The notes: generated from the sequence alone by a model not told the origin. DNA of 64,000 bases from Agapetus fuscipes (GCA_951799405.1 OX637346.1:7153215-7217214); one strand, 5' to 3'. Numbered from the stretch's first letter, positions 30,610 through 41,884 are shown. Numbers and translations are program-made.

Positions 30610-30836
30610 ATTTAGATTTTGGGCAGTAACTTTGTGAAAGCACATTTTAATTAATTAAAATACTTTTTTAACTTTGTTACAATTCACTTGAGTTTTATTT
30701 TTTAAAATTTGTATTTTATGTTAGTTGATATTTACACCTGAAGATGGGAGGTACTGCTTCTCCCGAAACTGGTTGTGTTTTTTAAAAAATAAAACTCAAG
30801 TGAATTGTAACAAAGTTAAAAAAGTATTTTAATTTT
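30610..30836 (+). mobile_element. Short PLE-derived insertion
   Basis: Flanked by a perfect 16-base target duplication AATTAAACATGGTGGT (30594-30609 and 30837-30852). Begins ATTTAGATTTTGGGCAGTAA and ends AAAAAAGTATTTTAATTTT, the same ends as the 497-base insertion at 24448. It has the two inverted arms but lacks the coding fragment, so it is an internally shorter form. Arms: TTTGTTACAATTCACTTGAG and complement. Confidence 0.75.
30734..30777 (+). ncRNA. Hammerhead-ribozyme-like motif, complete core
   Basis: CTGAAGA at 30738-30744; stem II GGGAG/CTCCC; GAAAC at 30765-30769; closing GGTT; stem I ACAC/GTGT. Differs from the 24843 motif at the stem III loop and at the cleavage-site base (U instead of A, still allowed by the UH rule) while keeping all core boxes. 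Confidence 0.6.
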
Positions 30837-30972
30837 AATTAAACATGGTGGTGCCTGAACAGCTGATCTTTAAAATAGATCAGCTGTTGATACGCTGCCA
30901 TGTTTTCATTCTGTTCTACATTAAAATAGATACGGTAAGATCTATCGACAGTCGTCGCGACTTCCACCCCAG

Positions 30973-32456
30973 ACCCGATGATGCCACGTATTTTCTGATA
31001 CTAATATGGACATATTCTCGAGAGGTTAGAAGGCGTATCGCAGATTTTATGCATTGGACACGCCCGCTTTGCATAAAAATTCCCCTTGCGTCGCTGCCAC
31101 GGGCGGTACATAGCAAACCACTCAGGTGGCGCGTATTCTAATTTTACGCTGTCGATTTGTTTCTCCTTCGCTTCCTTGCCTCGCAGATTAATCTGTGTGC
31201 TGTTCTGCCGTACCGCAGACGCTTGCGAGAGAGAATACTGCGAGAAAAGACTGGAAGTATTGTTTGATTCTAAGGGGAACATCATTCAAATAAGCAAAGC
31301 TTGATCGATTGGCGACATTGTAAAATAATGCGAGTGTACGAGTACAAAGTGAATGTAAAATAATGAAATTCACAAAAAAAAGTGATGGATATGAATGAAT
31401 TGAAAAAGGTATAAGAATAGAAATGGAGGCAATTCTGTAGAGGCTCTGTCCCCTCCAAGTTTATGGCGAAGTTATAATTATACAAGGATAGAAGAAAGGT
31501 TGATCTGCAATGTTAAATTTAAATTCATGTTTACGTTAATGGCCACCTTGTACTTTCGTAGATTTATTTCCTTTATTGTATAGTGTTTAAAAGAGTCATA
31601 ATCTAGGATTGTTCTGGAAAATAAGATAAATATATGGAAACACAGGATGCCATTTCTCACTATTTCCATTTCCACTGGAATTGGAAATAGCGTATTCTAG
31701 AAACAGGTGATTTACCTTACTCCAAGTTCTGTTGTAATATACAAATCTATGAAAAATTATGAACAATATAATCAATGAAGTCACTCATAGTCATTCTATT
31801 CAGCTATATTAAAATTTTCTGTTTCTCCCTTCTTCCTCCACACCTTATTTTCCTCATCCCCTTCACTTCCCACCCCCGTTATGCAAGTGACAAGATTTCC
31901 GATCTCCGACCGTCTACGATGTATTCATGTTCGTGATCAAACTTTGTCCTGAAAGTTTGATGAACAAACAACCCAATAACGTGTTGTACATGATAGCTAT
32001 CTATGGCATCGGATACAATTAGTCTGTATTGAAAATTAGTATTGAATCTGGGAGACGTTTTAAAGTTGCGACTGGACTCTGGAAATACTCGTATAGTTAA
32101 CTTCAGATCTATCTATACTCGATCCAAGTGGCAAATAAATATCAACATTCATTCAAGAATGTAAAAATATAACAACAACAAAGGTTTTCTTTACGATTTG
32201 TTTAATTACTCGAGTGCTTTTGGTGTCATCACACATCAAGAGAGCGTATTATAGATCATGTCTAATGAAGTAAATAAGTATTGCTTGTCTTTTTTCACCA
32301 ACCTTGCAAATAATGCAATGAAACTTAGCTGTAAGTCTAAAGAAATTTATTCCCGAAAGGTTTGTATGTGGCGTAGAAAATATATTTTTTCACAAGAAAA
32401 GGAGTTAGCATTACCAACAACTTCATTTGAAGAAGAACCAACTTCCGAGCTGAATG
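30973..32456. other. Long region without a supported gene
   Basis: 31010-31260 is less A+T-rich and carries a small TTTTATGCA/TGCATAAAA hairpin (31045-31078), but no frame or RNA gene could be supported. The rest is A+T-rich. Confidence 0.45.
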
Positions 32457-32640
32457 GTTCTCATTTCTTGGTAAGGTTTATGCTAATTGTCTAATTTGTC
32501 GTTATCTTTATAATGTGCTTAAAATTAACATCAAAACGAGAAATAATTGCAGAAACCCTTAGTGGGTATCAAAGTCTTGTTCTCTTGTCTTGGTGTGGAA
32601 CGCAAACATTCTGCGAACTGAGCTATCGACTAGATTATGG
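32457..32640 (-). repeat. SINE-B, degraded copy
   Basis: GGTTCTCATTTCTTGGTAAG, AACATCAAAACGAGAAATAA, AACCCTTAGTGGGTATCAAA, then GAACTGAGCTATCGACTAGA. Head boxes are recognisable but mutated. Confidence 0.7.
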
Positions 32641-33224
32641 CTTTTAGAATGTGATTTTACAAAAACAGATCCCATTAAGTAAAATTGTATAAATAGATTT
32701 TAATTAATTGAATCAAGAATTGTTTCACTATAAATGGATCTTTTTTTAAAGTAAATGAAAACATATTTTTTAGTAGTATCTATAATCAAAAACAAACTTT
32801 ATCTTCGACAGATATCAAGAAAAGATTACATTTCTACATGGCGTGGTCTGATAGTTAAAAAGTAAAACGAAACAATCCTGATTAAATACACACCATCCCT
32901 CTCGTACGTCAATTTCTAAGCACTGAACATATTGACTTATTGGAAATTTTATCTGTTTCTCCGCGAAATATTGACTTTCACAGACGTGTATTCAATACAT
33001 TCTGGGGATCGTAGATTTCAGCTGAACCACGTTCTCCTAAAGGTACTGACTTTTTACTCTTTTCTGACGATTGCTTAAAAGTCAACATTTTTGCGTGAGG
33101 ATTTTCATGTCGATTTGGAATATGACCCCTTGAGCCCTTGAACTTAATTGTGCACCTCTAATTTTCACATTTTATTCTTATTTCGTCATTAAAATAAAAT
33201 AATTTAGGTAAATATATGTTTTTT
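32641..33224. other. No supported gene
   Basis: A+T-rich; nothing recognised. Confidence 0.5.
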
Positions 33225-33400
33225 TGGCTTTCACGGCCGGAAGTTGACACTGCAGAGTTGCTTTCTAGGATCTGTTTCCGTGGTCTATCGAAGGCTGGAA
33301 TTCTGGACGTTTCATCCATATCTGCAATGGGATTCTTTATTGTGATAAATAGATTCTAGAAGGCAACTCTTTAGCATCAATCATGTTTAATGATCAGTCT
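33225..33400 (-). repeat. PLE-like terminal fragment with hammerhead remnant
   Basis: Minus strand: ATAAAGA (from CTGAAGA), stem II ATCC/GGAT, GAAACGTCC, then ATAGACCACGGAAACAGATC and TTCCGGCCGTGAAAGCC. The segment from AAACGTCC to ACCACGGAARCAGATCCT matches the plus-strand block at 35690-35760. Core is too mutated for activity. Confidence 0.5.
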
Positions 33401-33514
33401 TTGTTCTGTTCAAAACAAAAATAACTTACTGTATTAAACGTCATGTTTAATGTCCCACATAATAACAGGTGAAGCCAATTAATTCAGTAAATTAGGGCAT
33501 ATGTTTTAATTTTC

Positions 33515-33708
33515 GTACCAAATAGGTGAGATTGCGAAAGAATGGAACCTGCAGAGTGAAAATAAGAGAAGAGTATGTATGAAAAAGGTGATGAATATTG
33601 AGGAAATGAAAGTGGTTTGTAAGGACAGAAAAAAGTGGAGGCGCATCTGCGGAGGTACCGGCCACCCCTATTGGAACGGCGGCAGGATACAGTAACAGTA
33701 ACAGTAGA
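33515..33708 (+). pseudogene. LINE-K2 C-terminal fragment with ACAGTA-like tail
   Basis: IGEIAKEWNLQSENKRRVCM, KKVMNIEEMKVVCKDRKKWR, RICGGTGHPYWNGGRIQ then TAA. The stop lies inside the 3' repeat CAGTAACAGTAACAGTA, so the ORF end and the tail overlap. The frame is intact over its ~60 codons. Confidence 0.82.
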
Positions 33709-34345
33709 CGTTTTCCGTTTCCTCATTGGTCAATTTGTTGTCGATCCAAGCTTATGTCGGAACGTGAAAAATTGTCTTCACATTTCATCGTAAAGTGAAT
33801 AATTGAGAGACGACGGGCTTCAAGTCGAAAGAGAACATCTCATTAAAGAACCTGATACTTTGGTTTGGCAGAACTAAAATAAACCTCTTTTGAGTTGCAG
33901 ATCGAAGAAACAGTTACTATGATAATTACAAATCCTCTAAAAAAATATAATACGAAGAAAAACGGGATATTTGAAAGGCGTTGAGGGGATTATTTGCACA
34001 ACACAATCTCTCTTGAATTTGGCTCATGGGTAAACATTCAAGAATGTTGAATTTCGAGTGGTCGTGTGTAATCTTCACAGCACACCCTCTTTCTTCAATC
34101 TATTGTTTAATGTCTTTGTTTTGCCGTAGCAGTTGTTCTTATTTCGTGAATCTTATCGACTGGCGACATGTCGCGATGTCGTAGAGGGTTGGGCGCTACG
34201 AGCGAAACTTGTCAAGACGGTGGAGTTGAAAGTTTACCTGCTACGAGATCATGTTTGTGAGTAAATTTTAAAATCTCATGCACGACGTTTTTTGTGGAGG
34301 GTAGTTTCATAAACATTGATAAAAATAATTTGAATCATGAAATAA
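33709..34345. other. No supported gene
   Basis: A+T-rich with a slightly richer patch at 34150-34250; no recognised feature. Confidence 0.5.
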
Positions 34346-34600
34346 CATATAATAATAATAATAATAATCTAAGTTGCAAGGATATATTCATTCAAAGCTC
34401 TCAGATGTATGCCCACAAACAAACACGTGTAGTTCGCGCTTACAAATGCTGATTGTGTACTTACAAATAAATCCAAACCTCAAATGAACATAAGCTCTGC
34501 AACTCTTGCCGACATTCCCTGAAACAGGCGTGACATTGGCAAAGTGAGCCATTTTTTACAGTATGGGTGGTCAGCCTCATACCAACCTATAAGTCAAGGA
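34346..34600 (-). mobile_element. LINE-K1, 3' UTR-only insertion with (ATT)n tail
   Basis: Consists only of the conserved 3' UTR block and an ATT tail (34350-34368 on the plus strand as ATAATAAT). Its 5' truncation falls at the CCTTGACTTATAGG position, also the start of the copy at 35952. About 97% like the 13161 copy by eye, hence young. Confidence 0.88.
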
Positions 34601-35639
34601 TTTTTTTTATATTTATGTTTGTGCCTTTCTACACATTTAATTTTGTTATTCTCGAAGATTGTTATGTTGTTATTGACAATTATTCGTTAGTAACTGGTTT
34701 TATTTACAAAACCTCGTAATTTAATGAAATTCTATAATATTTTATTATTCAATATTGGGCGAAAGATTATTGAAATTTGAAACCAACTCTCTATACAAAT
34801 GTAAAAACATTATATGAATTTTCAAATCTCTCTGGTACCCATTCTGCGTGTTCACTCCTCTCAATAATACGCTGCAAATTGACACTCATTCAATGTTATA
34901 TTTTTTGTAAGTGTGTAAAAAATCTTATGATGTGAAATTATGTTTAAAGTGACGATACGAAAAACAATAACCTTTAAGTCAGAGGCGTGCCAAAAACTTG
35001 TGAAGATTCACACGCTAACACACTGTATGTGTACTAAAATTATGAAATCTAAATATCGAATCTATATAACTTTTAGCAATGTTTTCGCCTTTCTTTCTAT
35101 AAATGAAGATTTAAAAAACTTATGTATGTAATAATTTTTAATCTTATAAAGTTATTTAAATACTAAATTCATCAGTTCTCTGCCATGTGCAGGATAGGTA
35201 AATGTATTGCTAGTAGGTCTACGCCCATAGACCTATAATATGGCGCTACGATTCCGTAGACAGACTGAGCGCAAACAAAGGGCGTCCGATTGCGTAGCGG
35301 ATGCGGTTATCGACATTTTATTTGAAGCGAGTGCTACGCCGTAGAGGAAACGTAATGGAGGAACCAAAAAGGGCGCTATCTTTTTTATTTTTTTAAGTCT
35401 ACATATATAATTAATAATTACAAAAACTATGTTGTTGCGTATTAGATACATTGGTTACAAAATTTTCTACAGCAAAAGCAAAACGGAAATAATGTTGAGC
35501 TACTGTGTTAAAAATGCATAAGTTTTAGTGTTGTGAGAATAAAAAATAAAGATTGAATATTAAACTACATACATAAGTTATAAAAAATATGAAAAAGCAT
35601 GTTAACGCCTTATCAAAGCTGTATTTTATTAATTTCATC
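34601..35639. other. No supported gene
   Basis: A+T-rich. 35200-35390 is less so, with repeated CTACG/CGTAG words, but has no coding evidence. Confidence 0.45.
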
Positions 35640-35765
35640 AAGATCATCTTCATCATACTTCACGCTGAAGTTACACATCGTAGGCATGGGTAAAACGTCC
35701 GGAAGCTCCAGCTCCCATAGACCACGGAAGCAGATCCTGCAAAACATCTCTCCAGCAAAGTTGCG
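35640..35765 (+). repeat. PLE-like fragment with hammerhead remnant
   Basis: CTGAAGT at 35665 (last A of the core mutated), stem II TACAC/GGGTA, AAAAC in place of GAAAC, then GTCC. Stem I CTTC(A)CG pairs with CGGAAG. Downstream CATAGACCACGGAAGCAGAT matches the copy at 33225. The open frame on the opposite strand (to 35873) is therefore probably fortuitous. Confidence 0.5.
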
Positions 35766-35951
35766 TAAGTCATTTTGCTGCATATTTATGTACTGACAAA
35801 ATGTCAAATTAATAAAAGCTTTTACACGTCCTTTAGCTTCCTTTTCCTGTAACATATTATTTATTTTAAACAAATGTGCATTTAAAGTTTAGGCGCTCAG
35901 TCTATATCAACCTTATCGGTTAAGGAAACAAAATAATTAAAATAACCTTAG

Positions 35952-36194
35952 TCCTTGACTTATAGGTTGGTATGAGGCTGACCACCCATACTGTAAAAAA
36001 TGGTTCACTTTGCCAATCAATGTCACCCCTGTTTCAGGGAATGTCGGCAAGAGTTGCAGGGCTTATGTTCATTTGAGGTTTGGATTTTATTTGTAAGTAC
36101 ACAATCAGCATTTGTAAGCGCAAACTACACGTGTTTGTTTGTGGGAATACATCTGAGAGCTTTGAATGAATATATCCTTGCAACTTAGATTATA
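35952..36194 (+). mobile_element. LINE-K1, 3' UTR-only insertion
   Basis: Plus orientation, from TCCTTGACTTATAGGTTGG to AACTTAGATTATAGATAG. Starts at the same internal point as the copy at 34600, apparently a preferred truncation point. Confidence 0.88.
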
Positions 36195-37179
36195 GATAGT
36201 AGTAGTTCTTAAAAATCAAATTAATAAAATCACAGCCACTTCACCGAAAATTAGTCGATATAAATTCACACCGCCGTATCGCTAGAAAGAGCTTAGAATT
36301 TTCTCACCTAATGAGTCGTGCAGTTCTCCAGAGACTCGGTGTCACTTTCCGCGCCTCTGTCCATCCGTCAAATCTAATTACACGTGAGCAATGCATACCA
36401 ATGACCCTGGGGACGTCGGCACCTCAGATGGGGCGTCCTGCGACAAATACGTCGAATTCTACGGCTATTCACAAACGATGCTAAGCAACTTCCCAATGCT
36501 ATGCATGAATTTTGATGTTGACTTCCTATTTGTGATTAAATCAATCTCAAATGAATATTTGCCTTGCAATAAATAAAATATTTTGTATTGTTTGTGTATT
36601 AACACTGTGAAAATTCATACTGTTATAGATTAAAAATTTTTGAGGAATTCAAAAACAAATAAATAAATTCAAAAACAAATAATAAAATAAATAAAATCTT
36701 TACCTAAAACAGCGATGACTTGACAAAGTGAACCATTTATTTACAAAATGTATTTAAATAACATTTTTGGTAAAACGAGTACTCTCATATATTTTTATTG
36801 TAGTGTACAATAAGTAGTACTGTAAAAATTTGTTCATTTCACCAATGCCACATACATATGTGTAAGGGAAGGGTAGCAAAAAATTATGTACATCTGAGAT
36901 TTGTTTTTTTTTTTAGAGATTTTACATGTCCTGCTTGAGGGCATGCTATAAATACATATGTATCATGATACAGATATTCAATTTTATTAAATGATTTTAA
37001 TACATCTTTTCAACTTAGATTGTAAGTAAGTATATAAAAAACAGATGATCAACAGACTTAGAATAAGATTATAGTATTGTGACATCACTGGTTTGTGAAT
37101 ACGGATCTAATTTATACTGAAGTTTGTGTTATAAAAAGATTGACTCACTTGGTGTGAAGTTTGAAACTTCATTAGATAA
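36195..37179. other. No supported gene
   Basis: A+T-rich. A short LINE-K scrap (TTGACAAAGTGAACCATTTA, 36720-36740) is present; otherwise nothing recognised. Confidence 0.5.
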
Positions 37180-37245
37180 GTACCCCGAGTATAAAACTTG
37201 CGTATATACTCAATCATCGCGTAAGCCAGAAAATCGTTTTTTACT
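37180..37245. repeat. GTAC-MITE, left-half fragment
   Basis: GTACCCCGAGTATAAAACTT, then ATATACTCAATCATCGCGT. The right half is missing; SINE-B follows within about 30 bases. Confidence 0.65.
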
Positions 37246-37270
37246 TAGCAAATTGTAAGAGGGAGATATA

Positions 37271-37536
37271 AAACGCAACTCGCAACTAAGCTACACATAT
37301 AGTGTAACTTCTTGCCTCCGTTATCCCCGAAGGGGTCGCATTTGGCGCTTCGGGACCTATCTATTTTTACAGGTAAGGGGGCCGGCCTCACACCAACCAC
37401 TTTCAGTTGAAGTGGGGGTTTCCCAGCTCCCGGGGGTCTGGTTCTCATTTCTTGTGAAGGCTGAGTAAACCTTTGAGATCGAACCCTTGCTCTCGGCATG
37501 GAATGCAAGCATTCTACCAATTGAGCTATCGACCTT
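37271..37536 (-). repeat. SINE-B copy
   Basis: AACTAAGCTACACATATAGT, CTCCGTTATCCCCGAAGGGG, TTTTTACAGGTAAGGGGGCC, GTTGAAGTGGGGGTTTCCCA, then TCATTTCTTGTGAAGGCTGA. Between GTAAACC and GAGATCGAACCC (B box) about 60 bases of the usual middle are deleted. Confidence 0.88.
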
Positions 37537-39406
37537 TTAGATATTTTACATATTAGGAGATATATTAGTATATTACTCTTCCCAAAAAAAAATTATGATT
37601 TTTTAAGCTATGGCAGATATTTTAGCAGATACAGTTCGTACACTAGGTGAGCAAAAAATCTCAGTAATCCCATTGGATGTAAAAATACATTCAAATGACA
37701 AGTCAAGATAAGCAAATACCCTCGTCAGTTTAAAAAATGCCAAAATAAAAATATCAAGCCACCTTTTTTTTTTAAATAATACGTTCTCGCTTTCGCAAAT
37801 GAAAAAGTGGAAGGAGATATAACAAAAAAAAATGTACTGAATTTCAATCTTAAAAAAAAAATGCATTTTTATTAATCAAGATTGAAATCAGAAAAATATG
37901 ATTCTTATGTAATTTTAAAACTGATAGTGTGGATGGTTTATTGAAAAATATATTTCTATACTGCCCACTATATACAAACTTAATTTAAGTTATTGCTTTT
38001 TTTATTGTTTCCTTAAAAAAAATATCATTTTCGCAAAAACTTTGTTTGAAATTTTAAAAGAGAAAAAAAGAAATGCGTACATTATGTTTCTTTATATTTA
38101 TCACGGAGTTATTAACGGAAATTAAATCATGTACAATATTGTTATTGTTACAATATCCTGCATATTTGTAACAGTATTTTATTTTTCTAAGGTTTTTCTT
38201 GGTTTTACAGAAAATACAATTATCTCTTGATTTGAATTTATACCTCAACTTGGACTCCTTTTCTGCAACCTCTCCACGCTCCGCACGGAGTACGATTGCA
38301 AATGCATTCAACCTCTCCGTGACCCCTGACTCCGGTAACTTTGATTTTCATTCATATTCATATTTTCGCCTCGAATCCTCACGTACTTTTCTCTTCATTG
38401 TCTACTTACATAAAGGCGCCCAGAAAGGATTGGTAACAAGACGAATAACCCTGTATTACTTGATGTCTTGTAAAGGAAACCTCAGCTTTCGTAAGTCTCC
38501 ACAGTTGATTTCATTTTATTTCAATGATAGATTTTGGAATTTTGGATACGAGCAACCCCACAATAATGCTTAAAGGCAGGGACTTTAGTAATATATAACT
38601 AGAAATAACACTAGAAAAACAATTTATGTACAAAAAACATCTTTCTTTTCAGGTGCCTTTATAATTCTTTATCAGAAAATAAAACATGATTATTTCAAGT
38701 ACGTAGATAGAAAACTTATGTATGTTTACAAAAAAGGACATGTTAAAAAGAGACCCCGAATTATAAATAAAGATAATCTTTAATATGCCATATTATGCTT
38801 TAGTTCTCGTATTCTTAGATTTGATTATAATTAAAATGGAGGTTTTTTGTGTTTAGTACACGGGCATCAGTTTTTTATTTTATTTAAATTGTTAACATAA
38901 AATTTGTCAGACTTTCAAAAATAATTTACTAAAGATACGGGATTAGTAACGATTACAATCTCGCTATGACATGTTTCGCATTTCGTATTCAAATCTTAAA
39001 GTATAACGACTATCGAGCTTTTAATGTACACGAGTCTCAGGTATGTAGGTATGGTGAGGAAGAGTTTATAATTTGTAAGACTGGGTACACCATACCCCAT
39101 CACGGGCATTGTGTGCGTCGCGCGGGCTTTATTTAGCGAGAGTAATTACTTTCATTTGAAAACTTTGCGAGAAAATTCGCAAATGGATTTTCATTTGAAT
39201 AATAATGCCGATTCAATTTGCGTGCAAATCTTGAGATTGCTTTGACAATAAACATGCATGTACTGATGTACCTAAACGGGTTTACCGCCGTCTCAAATAT
39301 GTTACATTAATGGAATGGCTTTTTGTTGATTGCAAATTTAAATTGGATATATTTTCAGCGTACATCATGTAAAAGATAAAAAATAAATCGAATTTGTTTT
39401 TTATAT
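37537..39406. other. Long region without a supported gene
   Basis: A+T-rich. 38210-38570 has a 124-codon open frame without recognisable domain, and 39060-39130 is somewhat G+C-richer. No repeat family recognised. Confidence 0.45.
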
Positions 39407-39720
39407 GGTCGGTATCTCAGTTGGTAGAGTGCTTGCATTCCATTCCGTGAGCTCGGGTTCGAATCCCATTGAGGGTTTCAGAAATGATTTCCCGTTTCGG
39501 TGTTTATCTCAAACCCCAAATTAAAATACCGGCAAGGTTTACTCAGAAATGAGTATCAGCCCCCCCGGAAGCTGGGAAACCCCCACTTCAACTGAAGTGA
39601 TTGGCGTAAGGCCGGCCCCTTTACCTGTAAAAATAAATAGGTTCCACTCGCCACATGCGAAACCCTACGGGGAAAACGCGGCAGGAAGTGACACTATATG
39701 TGTAGCTTAGTTGCGTTTTA
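39407..39720 (+). repeat. SINE-B, full-length reference copy
   Basis: tRNA-like head 39407-39475: GGTCGGTATCTCAGTTGGTA, GAGTGCTTGCATTCC, then GCTCGGGTTCGAATCCCATT (canonical B box), so an internal RNA polymerase III promoter is likely. Body: GATTTCCCGTTTCGGTGTTT, ACCGGCAAGGTTTACTC, GCTGGGAAACCCCCACTTCA, AGGCCGGCCCCTTTACC, AACGCGGCAGGAAGTGACAC, ending TGTGTAGCTTAGTTGCG. No poly(A) end is visible. At least eight related copies occur in this window, all the others inverted relative to this one. Confidence 0.9.
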
Positions 39721-39989
39721 TTACGGCGAGTATATTAAATTTCATGACCGGTTTTTTCAAACAATCCGTTTGCATATTTAGGTGGCTAAATAATTACAAA
39801 ATAGTTCAGATACTGAATCAATCGTTCAGGGTCTTATCGTGTGAGGGTATGAGGGAAGAACATAATGAAATATTATACATTATTTAAAAAAAACTGCTTA
39901 ATAAATACCTTACCCAAAATATTTTTAAATATTTATAAATCACTTGAAGTCCGCTATCGATCGCAGACCTCATCAAAATGTTCAAAAAT

Positions 39990-40260
39990 GAATGGGTTAC
40001 AAATAAATGCAAGCTGAGAGAGGATGCAAAAGTGAAAGTTCATAATAAAATAATGAGATGGTTTGTACATGTGGAAAAGAGGACTGATGAAAGACTGAAA
40101 AAGTTTGAATATAGAGTAAATGTGAAAACTAAATGTTGACGGAGAAAAATGTGGGTTTATTAGATATATAAAATTGTTAACGAATGGAGTATATAGGTAT
40201 AAAGTAAATGCACAAAATTAAAAAGTTGATGAATGTGAATTAAATGAAAGAAGTATGTTA
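39990..40260 (+). pseudogene. LINE-K C-terminal remnant, heavily decayed
   Basis: Translated: DAKVKVHNKIMRWFVHVEKR, TDERLKKFEYRVNVKTK then stop, RRKMWVY, then NEWS and later KKYV with several stops. It aligns with VKVKIKRSILRWCGHLERMN and DERMTKKVYAARIDG of the 5780 copy. Oldest recognisable LINE-K coding copy here. Confidence 0.65.
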
Positions 40261-40729
40261 GGTAAAGGAGAAATGAAGGAAAATCTGCAGTCTCATGCCA
40301 TCCATAGCGTAGTAATGATAGAGTTACAGCTACAGCTCTATTGTATTACTAATAATTGCATAGACACGTGCATTCATTTTTATTCTTGTTTTTTAATGTC
40401 TCTGTATTGCAACTTGCATTATTTATTACAGAACGTTCTGCACAAAGTTGAATGTATCCACAAGTAGATTTATTCTGTGAGTGTACCATAATCACAAATA
40501 GTCCAGTATTTTAAATCACGTAGGTGGGTGTGGGTGGTGGGGGGTGGGCGGGGTAATTTGTTGAATATTCGTGGGCGCAGTGGCGCGCAGGGCGACCCCT
40601 GAATGCCAAGTGGCAGACACAACTACTGGGTACCTTCACTGGAGAGATTACAGGGTACATACGTGCCTACCTATGTATGTGTGTATCATCAAAAGGTAAC
40701 TAAAATATAGCAATGCAAACTCAACAATA
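40261..40729. other. No supported gene
   Basis: A+T-rich, then a G-rich strand bias at 40525-40555 (GGTGGTGGGGGGTGGGCGGG), a possible G-quadruplex former. No gene. Confidence 0.45.
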
Positions 40730-41042
40730 CTGTACATATAGTGTAACTTTTTGCCTGCGTTATCTCCGAAGTGGTCATATGTGACGATTCGAGACCTATT
40801 TATTTTTATAGGTAAGGGGGCCGGTCTTACGACAATCACTTCAGTTGAAGTGGGGATTTCCCAGCTCCTTAGGGAGCTAATTTCATTTCTTGTGAGAGCT
40901 GAGTATGGTTTGTCTGTATTTATTTTGGATTTGAAATAAACACTGAAACGGGAAATTATTTCTGACACCCTCAGTAGGGATCAAACCCTTGCTCTCTGTA
41001 TGCAATATAAGCATTCTACCAACTGAGCTTTCTAACGGACTT
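40730..41042 (-). repeat. SINE-B copy
   Basis: ACATATAGTGTAACTTTTTG, GCGTTATCTCCGAAGTGGTC, TTTTTATAGGTAAGGGGGCC, GTTGAAGTGGGGATTTCCCA, TTCATTTCTTGTGAGAGCTG, AACACTGAAACGGGAAATTA; head CAACTGAGCTTTCTAACGGA. Near full length. Confidence 0.87.
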
Positions 41043-41345
41043 TTTGCGAGCTTCGGCGTCCCCACCAATCGTCAATTCTTAAGCAAGACCCAAGTAAGAC
41101 TGGATGAACCTTTAGCGACTGGTTTTTGGTAAAGGCTTCACTCACAATACATAACTCATGCCCTTCTGACTCCGAGTCCGTAGCATTAACCATCAGACAA
41201 CAGACTGGACAAAATAGATCATCAATTTGGTGAGCGCTGTTTTTGTGTGAACCAATCCTCCAAAGCCCTCTACGACCTTAGTTGTCGCAATAGAAAGCAA
41301 CAATTACAAAATGAAACCTTTTTTCTTAACGACTGGATAGACCTT
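41043..41345 (-). repeat. SINE-A fragments, two partial copies in series
   Basis: First: CAATTCTTAAGCAAGACCCA, GGTTTTTGGTAAAGGCTTCA, GACTCCGAGTCCGTAGCATT. Second: TTTGGTGAGCGCTGTTTTTG, AAAGCCCTCTACGACCTTAG, then TCTTTGGTAAAAGC. Both minus; the second lacks its head. Confidence 0.65.
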
Positions 41346-41487
41346 TGGCAATCGTTCTTTGGTAAAAGCACATACATTATTCATCGATTCAATCTCGGAA
41401 AAAATAGAGGTTTCTTTCAGAAGTAGATTAAAGAAAGCATTTTCTGAATACTTCATTTTCTTTTTCGTTGAAAGTACTGTTTACTTA

Positions 41488-41612
41488 GGCCCAATATTTT
41501 CAACGTTAGCATAGCGACTTTGTACTGAATGAAAAAGACACACCTATGTTAATCGTGTTGGTAGCTATTTGTATCAGTTTAAAGTCACATACGCCAACGT
41601 TGAAAATACCAG
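41488..41612. mobile_element. Small inverted-repeat element
   Basis: CCAATATTTTCAACGTTAGC and, inverted near 41610, TGGTATTTTCAACGTTGGCG; next to them GACTTTGTACTGA against GACTTTAAACTGA. Arms of about 33 bases, centre about 55. One arm-like fragment occurs at 27255. Confidence 0.65.
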
Positions 41613-41735
41613 GCTTTAATATACGTAGCAATATTAATTTTGTATGAAAATAGTTGAAATGCCTCGACCTCTGGATAGACAAATATTCCAATGTCCATCG
41701 CTCAGCAAATACCGGCAGGAGCCGCATAGTTGTGG

Positions 41736-41884
41736 GTACCGCACCAAGAATACAAGATTCTCACAAACTCACACACTACGTTTAATAAAAATGTATGAAA
41801 ACCAACGACAAAACCTCCAGTGAGCGCTTAGTTTTCTATATATTTTTTGGTACGTTTAAACGTAAGGTATTTGTTACTTGGGGT
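41736..41884. mobile_element. GTAC-MITE copy
   Basis: Left GTACCGCACCAAGAATACAA; centre AACCAACGACAAAACCTCCA and GTGAGCG; right TTTTTTGGTACGTTTAAACG, TAAGGTATTTGTTACTTGGG. The left arm lost about 15 bases relative to the right. Confidence 0.75.

Larger units (their letters stand above)
30537..30972. mobile_element. Foldback MITE split by a PLE insertion
   Basis: Left arm 30537-30609 and right arm 30895-30972 are inverted copies: GGGTGGAAGTCTCGACGGCT against GGGTGGAAGTCGCGACGACT, then GTCGGTAGATCTTACAGTAC against GTCGATAGATCTTACCGTAT. Inside the right half is another palindrome (AACAGCTGATCT ... AGATCAGCTGTT, 30858-30890). Removing the nested PLE and one 16-base duplicate leaves an element of about 190 bases. 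Confidence 0.75.

Noticed and set aside
35613..35873. Minus-strand frame with a good acceptor-like TTACAG, reading FCRICFRGLWELELPDVLP, considered as a terminal exon
   Set aside because: The DNA from 35690 to 35760 matches a block at 33275-33320 including its hammerhead-like surroundings, so it is better explained as antisense reading of a Penelope-like repeat.
38199..38573. 124-codon plus-strand frame
   Set aside because: Ordinary composition, no domain, no start or splice evidence; within chance expectation for 64 kb.
39407..39480. tRNA gene, because of a clear A and B box
   Set aside because: The acceptor ends do not pair, and the same head with a conserved ~240-base body occurs in many copies; it is a SINE.
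40525..40555. G-rich strand as a regulatory G-quadruplex
   Set aside because: Sequence could form one, but there is no gene context; noted only in the region description.
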